DNA of 64,000 nucleotides from Azospirillum lipoferum (GTDB lineage: Bacteria; Pseudomonadota; Alphaproteobacteria; Azospirillales; Azospirillaceae), in contig NZ_JALJXJ010000011.1 of NCBI RefSeq assembly GCF_024170005.1, positions 186,001 through 250,000 of the forward strand, given 5' to 3'. Shown here piece by piece: positions 23,348 to 30,899 of this stretch (position 1 is the stretch's first letter; the number at the start of each line of letters is the position of its first letter). Both the position numbers and the translations under genes were made by a program. The notes beneath the pieces were generated by a model. The model made no database searches. It worked only from the letters and a program-made list of their open reading frames with translations, and was not told the origin of the DNA.

Positions 23348-25557
23348 CCAAGGCTCAACCCGCCGTCGTTGGCGGGTGCCAGCCTCGGCAGCAGCGCTTC
23401 CACCCCGGCGGCGCGAAAGCCGGCGACCAGTTCCTCCGCCAGCACCGCATTCATCAGACAGCCGCCGGACAGCACCACCCGGCTCAGGCCGTGGACGCGC
23501 AACACCGGCAGCGTCCAATCCACCAGCGCTGCCGCCAGCGTGCCGTGAAACAGTTCCGCCCCCTCCACCGCACCGGCAACAGTCAGCAGGCGCTCCAGCA
23601 GCGGCGTCAGGTCCAGTTCGCCCTTCTCGATCCTCCAGGCCCCCTCTGCCACGCAAGGATGACGCACGAGCGACTCCAGCGTCATCGGCGCCTCCCCCTC
23701 GAACCCCGCCACCGCGCGGACGCCCAGCAGACCGCAGGCGGCGTCGAACCAGCGCCCGCAGGAACTGGTAGGGGGCGCGTTTATGCCGCGCTCGATCATC
23801 CGCCGCACGCCCTCGGTCGGGCCGTGTCCGGAGAAGCGGGAAACGATCTCGTCGGCACGACCCATCCGAACCAGGGCTGATGCCGCCATCCGCCAGGGCT
23901 GGCGGGCGGCGACGTCGCCACCGGGCTGGGCGAGCGGGGCGAGGCTACCCAGGCGCTCGGATCGCAGGCCGTCGACCAGCAGCATCTCCCCACCCCAGGA
24001 CCCTCCGCCTTCCCCCAGCCCGAACCCGTCGAGCGCCAGTCCCAATGCCGGCCCCTCGATCCGGTGTTCGGCCATCACGGCGGCGACATGGGCATGGTGG
24101 TGCTGGACCGCGACGGCCGGCAGGCCGGTCCGTTCAGCGAAGCGGGTCGACTGGAAATCGGGATGCCTGTCATGGGCGACCGCCACCGGCTCGACGCCCA
24201 GGATGTGCAGCAGATGATCGACTGTCTCTTCCAGGAAGCCCAGCGTCGCGGCGTTGTCGAGGTCGCCGATATGCTGGGACAGGAAGGCCTCGTCGCCGCG
24301 GGTGACGCAGACCGTCGTCTTCAGATGGCCGCCCACCGCCAGGATCGGCGGCACTGGACGGGCCAGCCGGATCTGCTCCGGCACATGGCCGCGGCCGCGG
24401 CGCAGGAAGGCGGGCGAGCCGGCCAGCTTGCGCACCACGCTGTCGTCGGCGCGGATGACGATGTCGCGGTCATGGTCGACGATCAGGTCGGCGATCCCGG
24501 CCAGCCTGTCCCGGGCCTCCCCGTTGCCGATGGCCAGCGGCTCCCCACCGGGATTGGCGGAGGTCATCACCAGGGTCAGGTCCTGCGGCCGGGCCAGCCA
24601 GCCGGTGCCGTCGGGCCGCCCTGCCGCTTCGTGGAACAGCAGGTAGTGCAGCGGCGTGTAGGGCAACATGACCCCCAGCCAAGCCAGACCGGGCGCGATG
24701 TCGGACGCCAGATCCGGGGCATCCGCCCGCCGCCGCAGCAGGACGATGGGACGGGCCACGCCCTCCAGCAACCGGCGCTCGTCGTCATCCATGCCGACAT
24801 ATCGGATGGCGGACTCCGCATTGGCGACCATCAGGGCGAAGGGTTTGCCGTTGCGCTGCTTGACCCGACGCAGCCGCGCCACCGCATCCGCCTGGGTCGC
24901 ATCGCAGGCGAGATGGAAACCGCCCAGCCCCTTGATGGCAACGATGCTGCCGGCGCGGAGTGCAGCCAGAATTTCCTCCGGCGGGTGCGACAGGCGGGGG
25001 CCACAGGCCGGGCAGGCCGTCGGCTGGGCATGGAAACGGCGGTCGGCCGGGTTCCGGTATTCGGCCAGGCAATCCGGGCAGAGCGGAAAGCCGGCCATCG
25101 CCGTCTGTGGCCGGTCATAGGGAAGCCGCCGGGTGATGGTATAGCGCGGGCCGCAATGGGTGCAGTTCAGGAAGGCATAGCGATAGCGGCGGTCGACCGG
25201 GTCGAACAGTTCGACAAGGCAGGCCGGGCAGACCGCGGCGTCCGGGCCGATGCCGGTAGCGATCGCGCCGGACACCTCGCTGTGGCGGATGGCGAAGCAC
25301 TCCTCGCCGATGACGGGGGTAATGGCTTCATACTCGACAGCATCGAGGCGGGCGAGCGGAGGCGCCTCCGCTGTCAGCGCGGCACGGAAGTCCGCGGTTG
25401 CGGTACCCTGCACCTCGATCAGCACACCCTGAGGATCGTTCAGCACCCAACCGGTCAGGCCAGATCGCCGGGCGAGGGCATGGACATGCGGGCGGAATCC
25501 CACCCCCTGCACCCGTCCGCGCACACGGATCCGCAGCCGTTCGTCGTTGTTGGACAT
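23317..25557 (-). CDS. hypF: carbamoyltransferase HypF, hydrogenase cyanide-ligand synthesis
   Basis: 746 residues, full length. In order: an acylphosphatase domain (RGRVQGVGFRPHVHALA), two zinc-finger motifs (CPACLVELFDP ... CTHC and CPDCLAEYRNP ... CPACGP), a YrdC-like domain that binds ATP and carbamoyl phosphate (AIKGLGGFHLACDA, GKPFALMV), and a Kae1-like C-terminal domain (VAVQHHHAHVAAVMAEH, LDGFGLGEGGGSWGGE). HypF makes the thiocarbamate on HypE for the Fe-CN ligands. It is on the strand opposite to the hup operons and has no hyp partner beside it, which is unusual. It diverges from the small gene at 25698. Confidence 0.95.
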   Translation of the reverse strand: MSNNDERLRIRVRGRVQGVGFRPHVHALARRSGLTGWVLNDPQGVLIEVQGTATADFRAALTAEAPPLARLDAVEYEAITPVIGEECFAIRHSEVSGAIATGIGPDAAVCPACLVELFDPVDRRYRYAFLNCTHCGPRYTITRRLPYDRPQTAMAGFPLCPDCLAEYRNPADRRFHAQPTACPACGPRLSHPPEEILAALRAGSIVAIKGLGGFHLACDATQADAVARLRRVKQRNGKPFALMVANAESAIRYVGMDDDERRLLEGVARPIVLLRRRADAPDLASDIAPGLAWLGVMLPYTPLHYLLFHEAAGRPDGTGWLARPQDLTLVMTSANPGGEPLAIGNGEARDRLAGIADLIVDHDRDIVIRADDSVVRKLAGSPAFLRRGRGHVPEQIRLARPVPPILAVGGHLKTTVCVTRGDEAFLSQHIGDLDNAATLGFLEETVDHLLHILGVEPVAVAHDRHPDFQSTRFAERTGLPAVAVQHHHAHVAAVMAEHRIEGPALGLALDGFGLGEGGGSWGGEMLLVDGLRSERLGSLAPLAQPGGDVAARQPWRMAASALVRMGRADEIVSRFSGHGPTEGVRRMIERGINAPPTSSCGRWFDAACGLLGVRAVAGFEGEAPMTLESLVRHPCVAEGAWRIEKGELDLTPLLERLLTVAGAVEGAELFHGTLAAALVDWTLPVLRVHGLSRVVLSGGCLMNAVLAEELVAGFRAAGVEALLPRLAPANDGGLSLGQAWTASFAL

Positions 25558-25697
25558 GAAAACCCGTTGGATGACCTTCGGCTGCGCCGACCCCGCTCAT
25601 CCTAACCGTCTCCCCGGAAGGAAGAAGCGATTTTGCAACGATCCGGCACCGCGTCGGTTGACAGGGGGACATGCGGAACCGGAACGGAGACGCCGTC

Positions 25698-25931
25698 ATG
25701 AGCACAAGCAAGCACGAGAAGACCGACAAGCCGACCGATGCCGACCTGAAGAACAACCCGCAGATCGGCGGATCGAAGGGTGCCCGCGCCGCCGGCATGA
25801 CGCCGGACGACCTTGATCTGGCCCAGGGCGAAACCACCTTCGAAGGCGATGTGGAAAACCAGACCAACGACAAGGGCGGGGTCGACAAACCCTTCCGCGA
25901 CGGTCCGCCGCTGCGTCCCCGTCAGGCCTGA
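25698..25931 (+). CDS. small hydrophilic hypothetical protein
   Basis: 77 residues, highly charged and without hydrophobic segments, so probably disordered or a small soluble protein. The sequence KTDKPTDADLKNNPQIGGSK and GMTPDDLDLAQGETTFEGD has no motif I can name. ATG 25698 has GGAGACG eight bases upstream. The gene stands alone with a clear terminator 23 bases after its stop, so it is an independent transcription unit divergent from hypF. Confidence 0.65.
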   Translation: MSTSKHEKTDKPTDADLKNNPQIGGSKGARAAGMTPDDLDLAQGETTFEGDVENQTNDKGGVDKPFRDGPPLRPRQA

Positions 25932-25953
25932 TGGGCTTTCTTCAAGACGAAGG

Positions 25954-25983
25954 GGCGGCGCCCCAAAGGACGCCGCCTTTTTC
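25954..25983 (+). terminator. intrinsic terminator of the 77-residue gene
   Basis: GGCGGCG (25954-25960) pairs with CGCCGCC (25971-25977) across a ten-base loop, directly followed by five T. Confidence 0.82.
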
Positions 25984-26132
25984 ATTGGCAACAGGCGGGT
26001 ACCGAAAGGCGATACCCTTCTGAAGGGATGCCGCTTGGCGCAACCGGGACGCGCTCTACCTGTTGGCTTTGGAGAACGGGATTGCCGTCCCGCCCTTAAA
26101 ACTCCAACCGACGGCAGCAGGCAGGAGGCAGG

Positions 26133-27191
26133 ATGTCACCCGATCCGCGGCTGTTGGCGGTTGCCACGGCGTTACCGCCCCACCGCTTCGAACAGGCGGA
26201 GACGCTGACCGTCGCCCGCACGGTGTTCGCGCACCGCCTGCATGATTTCGACCGGCTGGCCCCCGTCTTCGCCAATACCGGCATCCGCATCCGCCACGCC
26301 GCCTGCCCGCTGTCCTGGTATCTGGCGCCCCATGGCTGGGCGGAACGCGCCGCCGTCTTCGAACGGGTGGCTTTGGACTTGCTGGAAGAGGCGGCGGACA
26401 AGACGCTGGCCGCCGCGGGACTGCGCCCCACCGATGTCGACGCTATCGTCTGCGCCACCACCACCGGCATCGCGACGCCGAGCCTGGAAGCATTGTTGCT
26501 CGACCGCATGGGGTTCCGGCCGGACACGGTGAGGCTGCCGGTCTTCGGACTGGGCTGCGCCGGTGGAGCGCTGGGTCTGGCCCGGGCGGGCATGATGGCG
26601 CGTGCCATGCCCGGCCGTACCGTGCTGTTCCTGGTGGTGGAACTGTGCACCCTGTCGCACCGGCCGGAAGAGGCCTCCCCCACCAATGTGGTGGCAAGCG
26701 CGCTGTTCGCCGATGGTGCGGCGGCCGCCCTGCTGCGGACTCCCGCTACGGACAACAGCGCCCCCGGTCCGCGTCTCGTCGACAGCGCCGAACACACTTG
26801 GCCGGGCACTCGGCGGATCATGGGTTGGCGGATCGAGGATGAGGGGTTCGGCGTCGTCTTCAGCCAGGACATCCCCCGCCTGATCCGTGAACGGCTGGCC
26901 CCGGTGGTGGACGGCTTCCTGACCGGCCGCGGCATGACCCGCGCCGATCTGGCTGGCGTAATCTGCCACACCGGCGGCGCCAAAGTGTTGCAGGCACTGA
27001 CGGAGGTGCTGGCGCCCGCCACCGCGGGCATGGACGAGTCCTGGGCGGTGCTAAGCGACTGCGGCAACATGTCGGCCGCCAGCGTGATGTTCGTGCTGGA
27101 GCGACGGATGCGGAGCGGGGCGACCGGACCGCACCTGATGCTGGCGCTCGGTCCCGGTTTCACCGCCGGCCTCACCCTGCTGGACCTGTGA
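26133..27191 (+). CDS. type III polyketide synthase
   Basis: 352 residues of the chalcone/stilbene-synthase superfamily. The catalytic triad is visible as Cys142 (FGLGCAGGALGLARA), His279 (VICHTGGAKV) and Asn312 (SDCGNMSAASV). It condenses an acyl-CoA starter with malonyl-CoA to give alkylpyrones or alkylresorcinols. The next gene encodes an isoprenylcysteine-methyltransferase-like protein overlapping its stop (GTGA). This pairing is known from BpsA-BpsB of Bacillus subtilis and SrsA-SrsB of Streptomyces, whose methyltransferase O-methylates the phenolic or pyrone product. A membrane phenolic lipid is therefore the likely product; the starter length is unknown. Confidence 0.9.
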   Translation: MSPDPRLLAVATALPPHRFEQAETLTVARTVFAHRLHDFDRLAPVFANTGIRIRHAACPLSWYLAPHGWAERAAVFERVALDLLEEAADKTLAAAGLRPTDVDAIVCATTTGIATPSLEALLLDRMGFRPDTVRLPVFGLGCAGGALGLARAGMMARAMPGRTVLFLVVELCTLSHRPEEASPTNVVASALFADGAAAALLRTPATDNSAPGPRLVDSAEHTWPGTRRIMGWRIEDEGFGVVFSQDIPRLIRERLAPVVDGFLTGRGMTRADLAGVICHTGGAKVLQALTEVLAPATAGMDESWAVLSDCGNMSAASVMFVLERRMRSGATGPHLMLALGPGFTAGLTLLDL

Positions 27192-27760
27192 CGATGGACG
27201 CGTTCGGCTGGCCGCAGACCATCCTGGCCGCGGTCGCGGCGCAGCGTCTGCTGGAACTGGTGATCGCCCACCGCAACACCGCCCGCCTGCTGGCCGACGG
27301 CGCGCGCGAGGTCGGCGCCGGGCATTACCGGTTGTTCGTGGTGCTGCATGTCGGATGGCTGCTCGCCCTGTCCCTGAAGGTGCCGACTGACGCGCCGGTG
27401 AATGGCTGGTTGTTGACGCTCTTCCTGCTGCTCCAGGCCGGGCGGGTGTGGGTGATCGCGACGCTTGGCCGCTTCTGGACGACGCGGATCATCACGCTGG
27501 ACAGCGCGCCGCTGGTCCACCGCGGCCCCTTCCGCTGGGTCCGGCATCCCAATTACCTCGTGGTGGCAGGGGAGCTTGCCGTGCTGCCGCTGGTGTTCGG
27601 CGAGATATGGATCGCCGTCTTCGCCACTTTGCTGAACATCCCGCTGACCCTGCACCGCATCCGGGTGGAAGAGCTGGCGTTGAGCGGGCGCGACGGAACC
27701 GGAAGCGGTGCCGGAGGTTGGACAGGGTGGAGCAGCCGGCGCAGCCCACCGGCAGCCTGA
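27188..27760 (+). CDS. isoprenylcysteine carboxyl methyltransferase-family O-methyltransferase
   Basis: 190 residues, an integral membrane protein with about four helices and the ICMT/PEMT signature RGPFRWVRHPNYLVVAGELAVLP, which binds SAM. Its GTG start overlaps the polyketide synthase stop; ATG 27194 is an alternative. By analogy to BpsB/SrsB it should methylate the type III polyketide product in the membrane. A Gly/Ser/Arg-rich C-terminal tail of about 20 residues after the last helix is not conserved in the family. Confidence 0.85.
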   Translation: MTMDAFGWPQTILAAVAAQRLLELVIAHRNTARLLADGAREVGAGHYRLFVVLHVGWLLALSLKVPTDAPVNGWLLTLFLLLQAGRVWVIATLGRFWTTRIITLDSAPLVHRGPFRWVRHPNYLVVAGELAVLPLVFGEIWIAVFATLLNIPLTLHRIRVEELALSGRDGTGSGAGGWTGWSSRRSPPAA

Positions 27761-27786
27761 TGGCATATCCCTGAAGCAGGCCCCCC

Positions 27787-28806
27787 ATGCAACCGACCAA
27801 CGGTCTTCCAAGCTCTCCCGTCATCTGCATCACCGGCGCCTCCGCCGGGGTCGGCCGCGCCACCGCACTGGCCTTCGCCGCCTACCGCCAAGCCTCCATC
27901 GGCCTGATCGCCCGCTCGGCCGATGCCCTGGAGGAAGTAAAGTCGGAGATCGAACGGCTGGGCGGACGGGCGGTGGTCCTGCCACTGGACGTCGCCGATC
28001 CGGACGCGCTGGAGGCCGCCGCAGATCGGCTGGAAGACACCTTCGGCCCGATCGACGTCTGGATCAACGTGGCAATGGTGACCGTCTTCGGCCCCGTCCA
28101 TGCCGTGACGCCGGAGGAGTTGAAGCGGGTGACCGAGGTGACCTATCTCGGCTCCGCCTACGGCATCCAGACGGCGCTGCGGCGCATGCGGGTGCACGAC
28201 AGCGGCACGATCCTTCAAGTGGGATCGGCGCTGGCCTACCGGTCGATCCCGCTGCAATCGGCTTATTGCGGCGCCAAGCATGCGATCACCGGCTTCATCG
28301 ACAGCCTGCATTCCGAACTGATCCACGAGAACAGCCGGATCAGGCTCACCACCGTGCATCTGCCGGCGGTCAACACGCCGCAATTCGACTGGGCGCGCAG
28401 CCATATGCCGCGCCGGGCCCGGCCGATGGGCACCATCTTCCAGCCGGAGGACATCGCCCGCGCCATCCTGCACGCCGCCGAAAATCCCCGCCGCGAATAT
28501 TGGCTGGGCGGGTCGACGATGCAGGCGATCCTCGGCACCTTCCTGGCACCGGGCTTCGCCGACCGCTACCTCGCCAACACTGCGGTGGACGGTCAATTGA
28601 CGGAAGCGCGCGAGACGCCCGGCCGGCCCGACAATCTGTATCATCCCGTCGACGGCCTGCACCGCACCCGCGGGCGTTTCGGACTGCCGCACGACAGCCT
28701 GCGCCTGACGGCGCCCAGCGGTGCCGCCCGCGGCGTCGCGATGGCGGCCGGTCTGCTCCTGGCGAGCGGACTGGGCTTCATGATGAGCCGGATGGCGCAC
28801 CGGTAA
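27787..28806 (+). CDS. short-chain dehydrogenase/reductase with C-terminal membrane helix
   Basis: 339 residues. The NAD(P)-binding motif TGASAGVGRA is at 16-25, the SDR catalytic set is present (GSALAYRS, then YCGAK), and DVWINVAM replaces the usual NNAG. After the roughly 260-residue SDR core comes an extension ending in a hydrophobic segment (AMAAGLLLASGLGFMMSRM) that probably tethers it to the membrane. It follows the polyketide synthase and methyltransferase by 26 bases on the same strand and may tailor the same lipid, but SDR substrates cannot be read from sequence. Confidence 0.88.
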   Translation: MQPTNGLPSSPVICITGASAGVGRATALAFAAYRQASIGLIARSADALEEVKSEIERLGGRAVVLPLDVADPDALEAAADRLEDTFGPIDVWINVAMVTVFGPVHAVTPEELKRVTEVTYLGSAYGIQTALRRMRVHDSGTILQVGSALAYRSIPLQSAYCGAKHAITGFIDSLHSELIHENSRIRLTTVHLPAVNTPQFDWARSHMPRRARPMGTIFQPEDIARAILHAAENPRREYWLGGSTMQAILGTFLAPGFADRYLANTAVDGQLTEARETPGRPDNLYHPVDGLHRTRGRFGLPHDSLRLTAPSGAARGVAMAAGLLLASGLGFMMSRMAHR

Positions 28807-28836
28807 ATGTCACAGCGGGACAGTCAGGATTTCTCC

Positions 28837-28864
28837 TTGCAGCCTCCGCCAAGCTGCCTATATA
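28837..28864 (+). promoter_or_regulatory. sigma-70-type promoter of the small super-SD unit
   Basis: TTGCAG (28837-28842) and TATATA (28859-28864) are 16 bases apart, a good vegetative promoter. Transcription should start near 28871, just before the extended Shine-Dalgarno at 28885. Confidence 0.5.
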
Positions 28865-28901
28865 GGGTGTCGTACGTCAACAACAGAAAGGAGGTGATCT
28901 C

Positions 28902-28982
28902 GTGTCTCATTGTCCGTCTCACTCGTCGTCGAGCGCCAAGGCCGAGGTCTCTTTCTTCGTGGAAGGGATTTTGGTCCGCTAA
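28902..28982 (+). CDS. 26-residue peptide behind a 15-base perfect Shine-Dalgarno
   Basis: GTG 28902 opens a frame for (M)SHCPSHSSSSAKAEVSFF... ending LVR at TAA 28980-28982. AGAAAGGAGGTGATC (28885-28899) is complementary over 15 bases to the canonical alphaproteobacterial 16S rRNA 3' tail, and the GGAGG core is seven bases before GTG, the ideal spacing. A promoter lies upstream; downstream come a bulged hairpin (28991-29012) and a GNRA-capped terminator (29023-29057). The whole 28871-29057 unit is thus a complete tiny gene of about 190 bases. No homologue is recognised. It could be a leaderless-regulator peptide, a toxin-like peptide or an RNA whose role is to bind 30S subunits; I infer none of these firmly. 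Confidence 0.5.
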   Translation: MSHCPSHSSSSAKAEVSFFVEGILVR

Positions 28983-29022
28983 GGACTGCGCCGTGGTGTC
29001 GACGACACACGGATTGACAATG

Positions 29023-29057
29023 GAAGGGCTGCCGGAAACGGCGGCCCTTCTTTGTTT
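29023..29057 (+). terminator. intrinsic terminator of the super-SD unit
   Basis: GAAGGGC-T-GCCG (29023-29034) pairs with CGGC-G-GCCCTTC (29039-29050) through a GAAA tetraloop, with one T-G wobble, followed by TTTGTTT. Confidence 0.87.
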
Positions 29058-29066
29058 CTGAATAGA

Positions 29067-29100
29067 AAAATCCCCTCTCCATCACTGGAGAGGGGATTTT
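29067..29100 (-). terminator. terminator of nirK (symmetrical hairpin)
   Basis: AAAATCCCCTCTCC (29067-29080) and its exact complement (29087-29100) flank a six-base loop. Read on the minus strand the hairpin ends in T-runs, 17 bases after the nirK stop, so it should terminate nirK; read on plus it backs up the preceding terminator. Its core matches the CCCTCTCC repeats elsewhere in the window. Confidence 0.77.
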
Positions 29101-29116
29101 CTGCGCGCCTGCAAGC

Positions 29117-30184
29117 TCAGTGCTGCATCTCCCCCATCTGCTTCCGACTGTCGCCGCTCTTGTCCAGGATGATGCTGTCGTCGGGCTTGCCTTCGACTTC
29201 CAGGATGCCGATCAGCCCCTTGGTGGCGCGGCTCAGCGCGTGGTCGACCAGGGCATATTTGCCGGGATAGTCGACCCTGAACTCCACCATCGTGGCGCCG
29301 CCGGGGGCGACGGTGACGGTCTGGATGCCCTTGGCCGGCTCGCTTTCGAGCCCGCCAAGGTTGTAGACCTTATCGAAGATCTCGCCGATGACATGGAAGG
29401 ACGAGGTCAGGTTCGGGCCGCCGACGCCGAAGAACAGGCGGACGGTTTCGCCGACCTTTGCCTTCAGCGGCTTGTCCTTGGTCAGGGCGCCGACGGTGCC
29501 GTTGAACACCAGATAGCTGGGGCGCTCGTTGACGAGGCCATCATAATCATCCTCGGCATTCGCCAGGTTCTTGGCCTTGGTGGCGTAGATTTCCTGCTGC
29601 ATCACATAGAATTCGTGATCGACGGGGGCCAAGCCGGCTTCCGGTTCCACCACGATCAAGCCGTACATGCCCTTGGAGATGTGGTGGGCAACCATCGGCG
29701 TGGCGCAGTGGTAGACATAGACGCCGGGGGTCAGTGCCTTGAAGCTGAAGGCCTTGGTCTGGCCGGGCTCCACCTGGGTGATCTGGCCGCCGCCGAGGAA
29801 ACCGGTCGCGGCATGGAAGTCGACGGAGTGGTTCATCGTCGATTCCGGCGCGTTGGAGATCGAAACATCCACCGTGTCACCGACCCGCACCCGCACCATC
29901 GGACCCGGAACCGTATTGTTGAAGGTCCAATAGGTGTAGGTGGTGCCGTCATCGAGCTTCGATTCGACTTCCGTCGTCGTCAGCGCAACCTTGTGGGTCT
30001 TCGGCGCCCGTTTGCCGGCCTTTTCCGGGGCCGGAACGGCGGCAGGGTCCTGGACGACACTGACCGTGGGTTGCTTGACCTTGGGGTCGGCATAAAGCGT
30101 GTCAGCGGCCGAGGCGGCGCCGATACCGGACAGGATCATCAGGGCGGCGGCGCTGACGGTGACGAGGGAGAGCTTGGTCTTCAT
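29117..30184 (-). CDS. nirK: copper-containing nitrite reductase NirK
   Basis: 355 residues: a signal peptide to about residue 27 (GIGAASA), then two cupredoxin domains. The type 1 copper ligands are His119, Cys160, His168 and Met173 (NHSVDFH, YHCATPMVAHHISKGM). The type 2 ligands are His124, His159 and the His in SSFHVIGEIF. The catalytic Asp122 is present. The enzyme reduces nitrite to NO in the periplasm. A 63-base gap separates the start codon from a TTGAC-N4-GTCAA box on the upstream side. The gene is next to the norCBQD-mog group on the same strand but has its own promoter signal. Confidence 0.96.
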   Translation of the reverse strand: MKTKLSLVTVSAAALMILSGIGAASAADTLYADPKVKQPTVSVVQDPAAVPAPEKAGKRAPKTHKVALTTTEVESKLDDGTTYTYWTFNNTVPGPMVRVRVGDTVDVSISNAPESTMNHSVDFHAATGFLGGGQITQVEPGQTKAFSFKALTPGVYVYHCATPMVAHHISKGMYGLIVVEPEAGLAPVDHEFYVMQQEIYATKAKNLANAEDDYDGLVNERPSYLVFNGTVGALTKDKPLKAKVGETVRLFFGVGGPNLTSSFHVIGEIFDKVYNLGGLESEPAKGIQTVTVAPGGATMVEFRVDYPGKYALVDHALSRATKGLIGILEVEGKPDDSIILDKSGDSRKQMGEMQH

Positions 30185-30246
30185 GACGTCGTCTCGGTGG
30201 TTTGTTTCTTGTGAAGGAATATTCCTCCCATCCCCGAGGTCTCTGC

Positions 30247-30260
30247 TTGACCGTCGTCAA
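30247..30260 (-). promoter_or_regulatory. NnrR/FNR-family box upstream of nirK
   Basis: TTGACCGTCGTCAA is a perfect TTGAC-N4-GTCAA dyad centred at 30253.5. Placing the start of transcription 41.5 bases away (30212) gives GAATAT at the -10 position and a 28-base leader to the nirK ATG. Boxes of this type bind NO-responsive NnrR/DNR or oxygen-responsive FNR relatives; which one acts here is not known. Confidence 0.76.
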
Positions 30261-30330
30261 GTGTTTCATCTGAACGCTATTTTGTCGCAGCTCCTCTTTA
30301 TTTCCTTACAAACTGTGATGACTTTGGGCA

Positions 30331-30879
30331 TCACGATTTTGGGCGAAATGCGATGCAGATTTCGGGATCGGTTTCAATCCGGCCGGCACCGATCAGGTCC
30401 AGGCAATAGGGAATCGCGGGAAACACCGCCATCAGGCAATCGTGGATGGCCGATGGCTTGCCCGGCAGATTGATGATCAGGCTGCGTCCCCGGATGCCAG
30501 CGGTCTGGCGCGACAGGATGGCGGTCGGCACCACCCGCAGGCTGACCGACCGCATCAGTTCGCCGAAGCCCGGCATCATCTTGTCGCAGACCCGCTCCGT
30601 CGCCTCCGGCGTCACGTCGCGTGGAGCCGGGCCGGTGCCGCCGGTGGTCACCACCAGATCGCAGCCGGCGACATCGCACAGTTCCACCAGGGTGCCGGCA
30701 ATCAGGTCCAGTTCGTCCGGAATCACCCGCGCCTCCGCCACCCAGGGGGAAGCGATGATGCGCGACAGTTCCTCATTGATCGCCGGACCGCCCTTGTCCT
30801 CGTAGACGCCACGGCTGGCGCGGTCGGAGATGGTAACGATTCCGATCCTTACGGGCCCGATCTTCACCTTTGCAGTCAT
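30331..30879 (-). CDS. mog: molybdopterin adenylyltransferase (MogA/MoaB family)
   Basis: 182 residues with the molybdopterin-binding fold: RIGIVTISDRASRGVYEDKGGP at the N-terminus, the VTTGGTGPAPRDVTPEA loop that binds MPT, and INLPGKPSAIHDCL near the C-terminus. It adenylylates molybdopterin before molybdenum insertion. It starts 20 bases after norD, so it appears to be the last gene of norC-B-Q-D-mog. NirK and Nor contain no molybdenum, so its place here may coordinate cofactor supply for a nitrate reductase elsewhere, or for the CO-dehydrogenase-like enzyme near 60 kb. Confidence 0.88.
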   Translation of the reverse strand: MTAKVKIGPVRIGIVTISDRASRGVYEDKGGPAINEELSRIIASPWVAEARVIPDELDLIAGTLVELCDVAGCDLVVTTGGTGPAPRDVTPEATERVCDKMMPGFGELMRSVSLRVVPTAILSRQTAGIRGRSLIINLPGKPSAIHDCLMAVFPAIPYCLDLIGAGRIETDPEICIAFRPKS

Positions 30880-30899
30880 GCTCAGTGGTCCTCTTTCGC

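Noticed and set aside
28885..28899. Fragment of an antisense 16S rRNA gene
   Set aside because: The match to the rRNA 3' end stops after 15 bases and the following bases differ from the conserved rRNA continuation, so an extended Shine-Dalgarno is the better reading.
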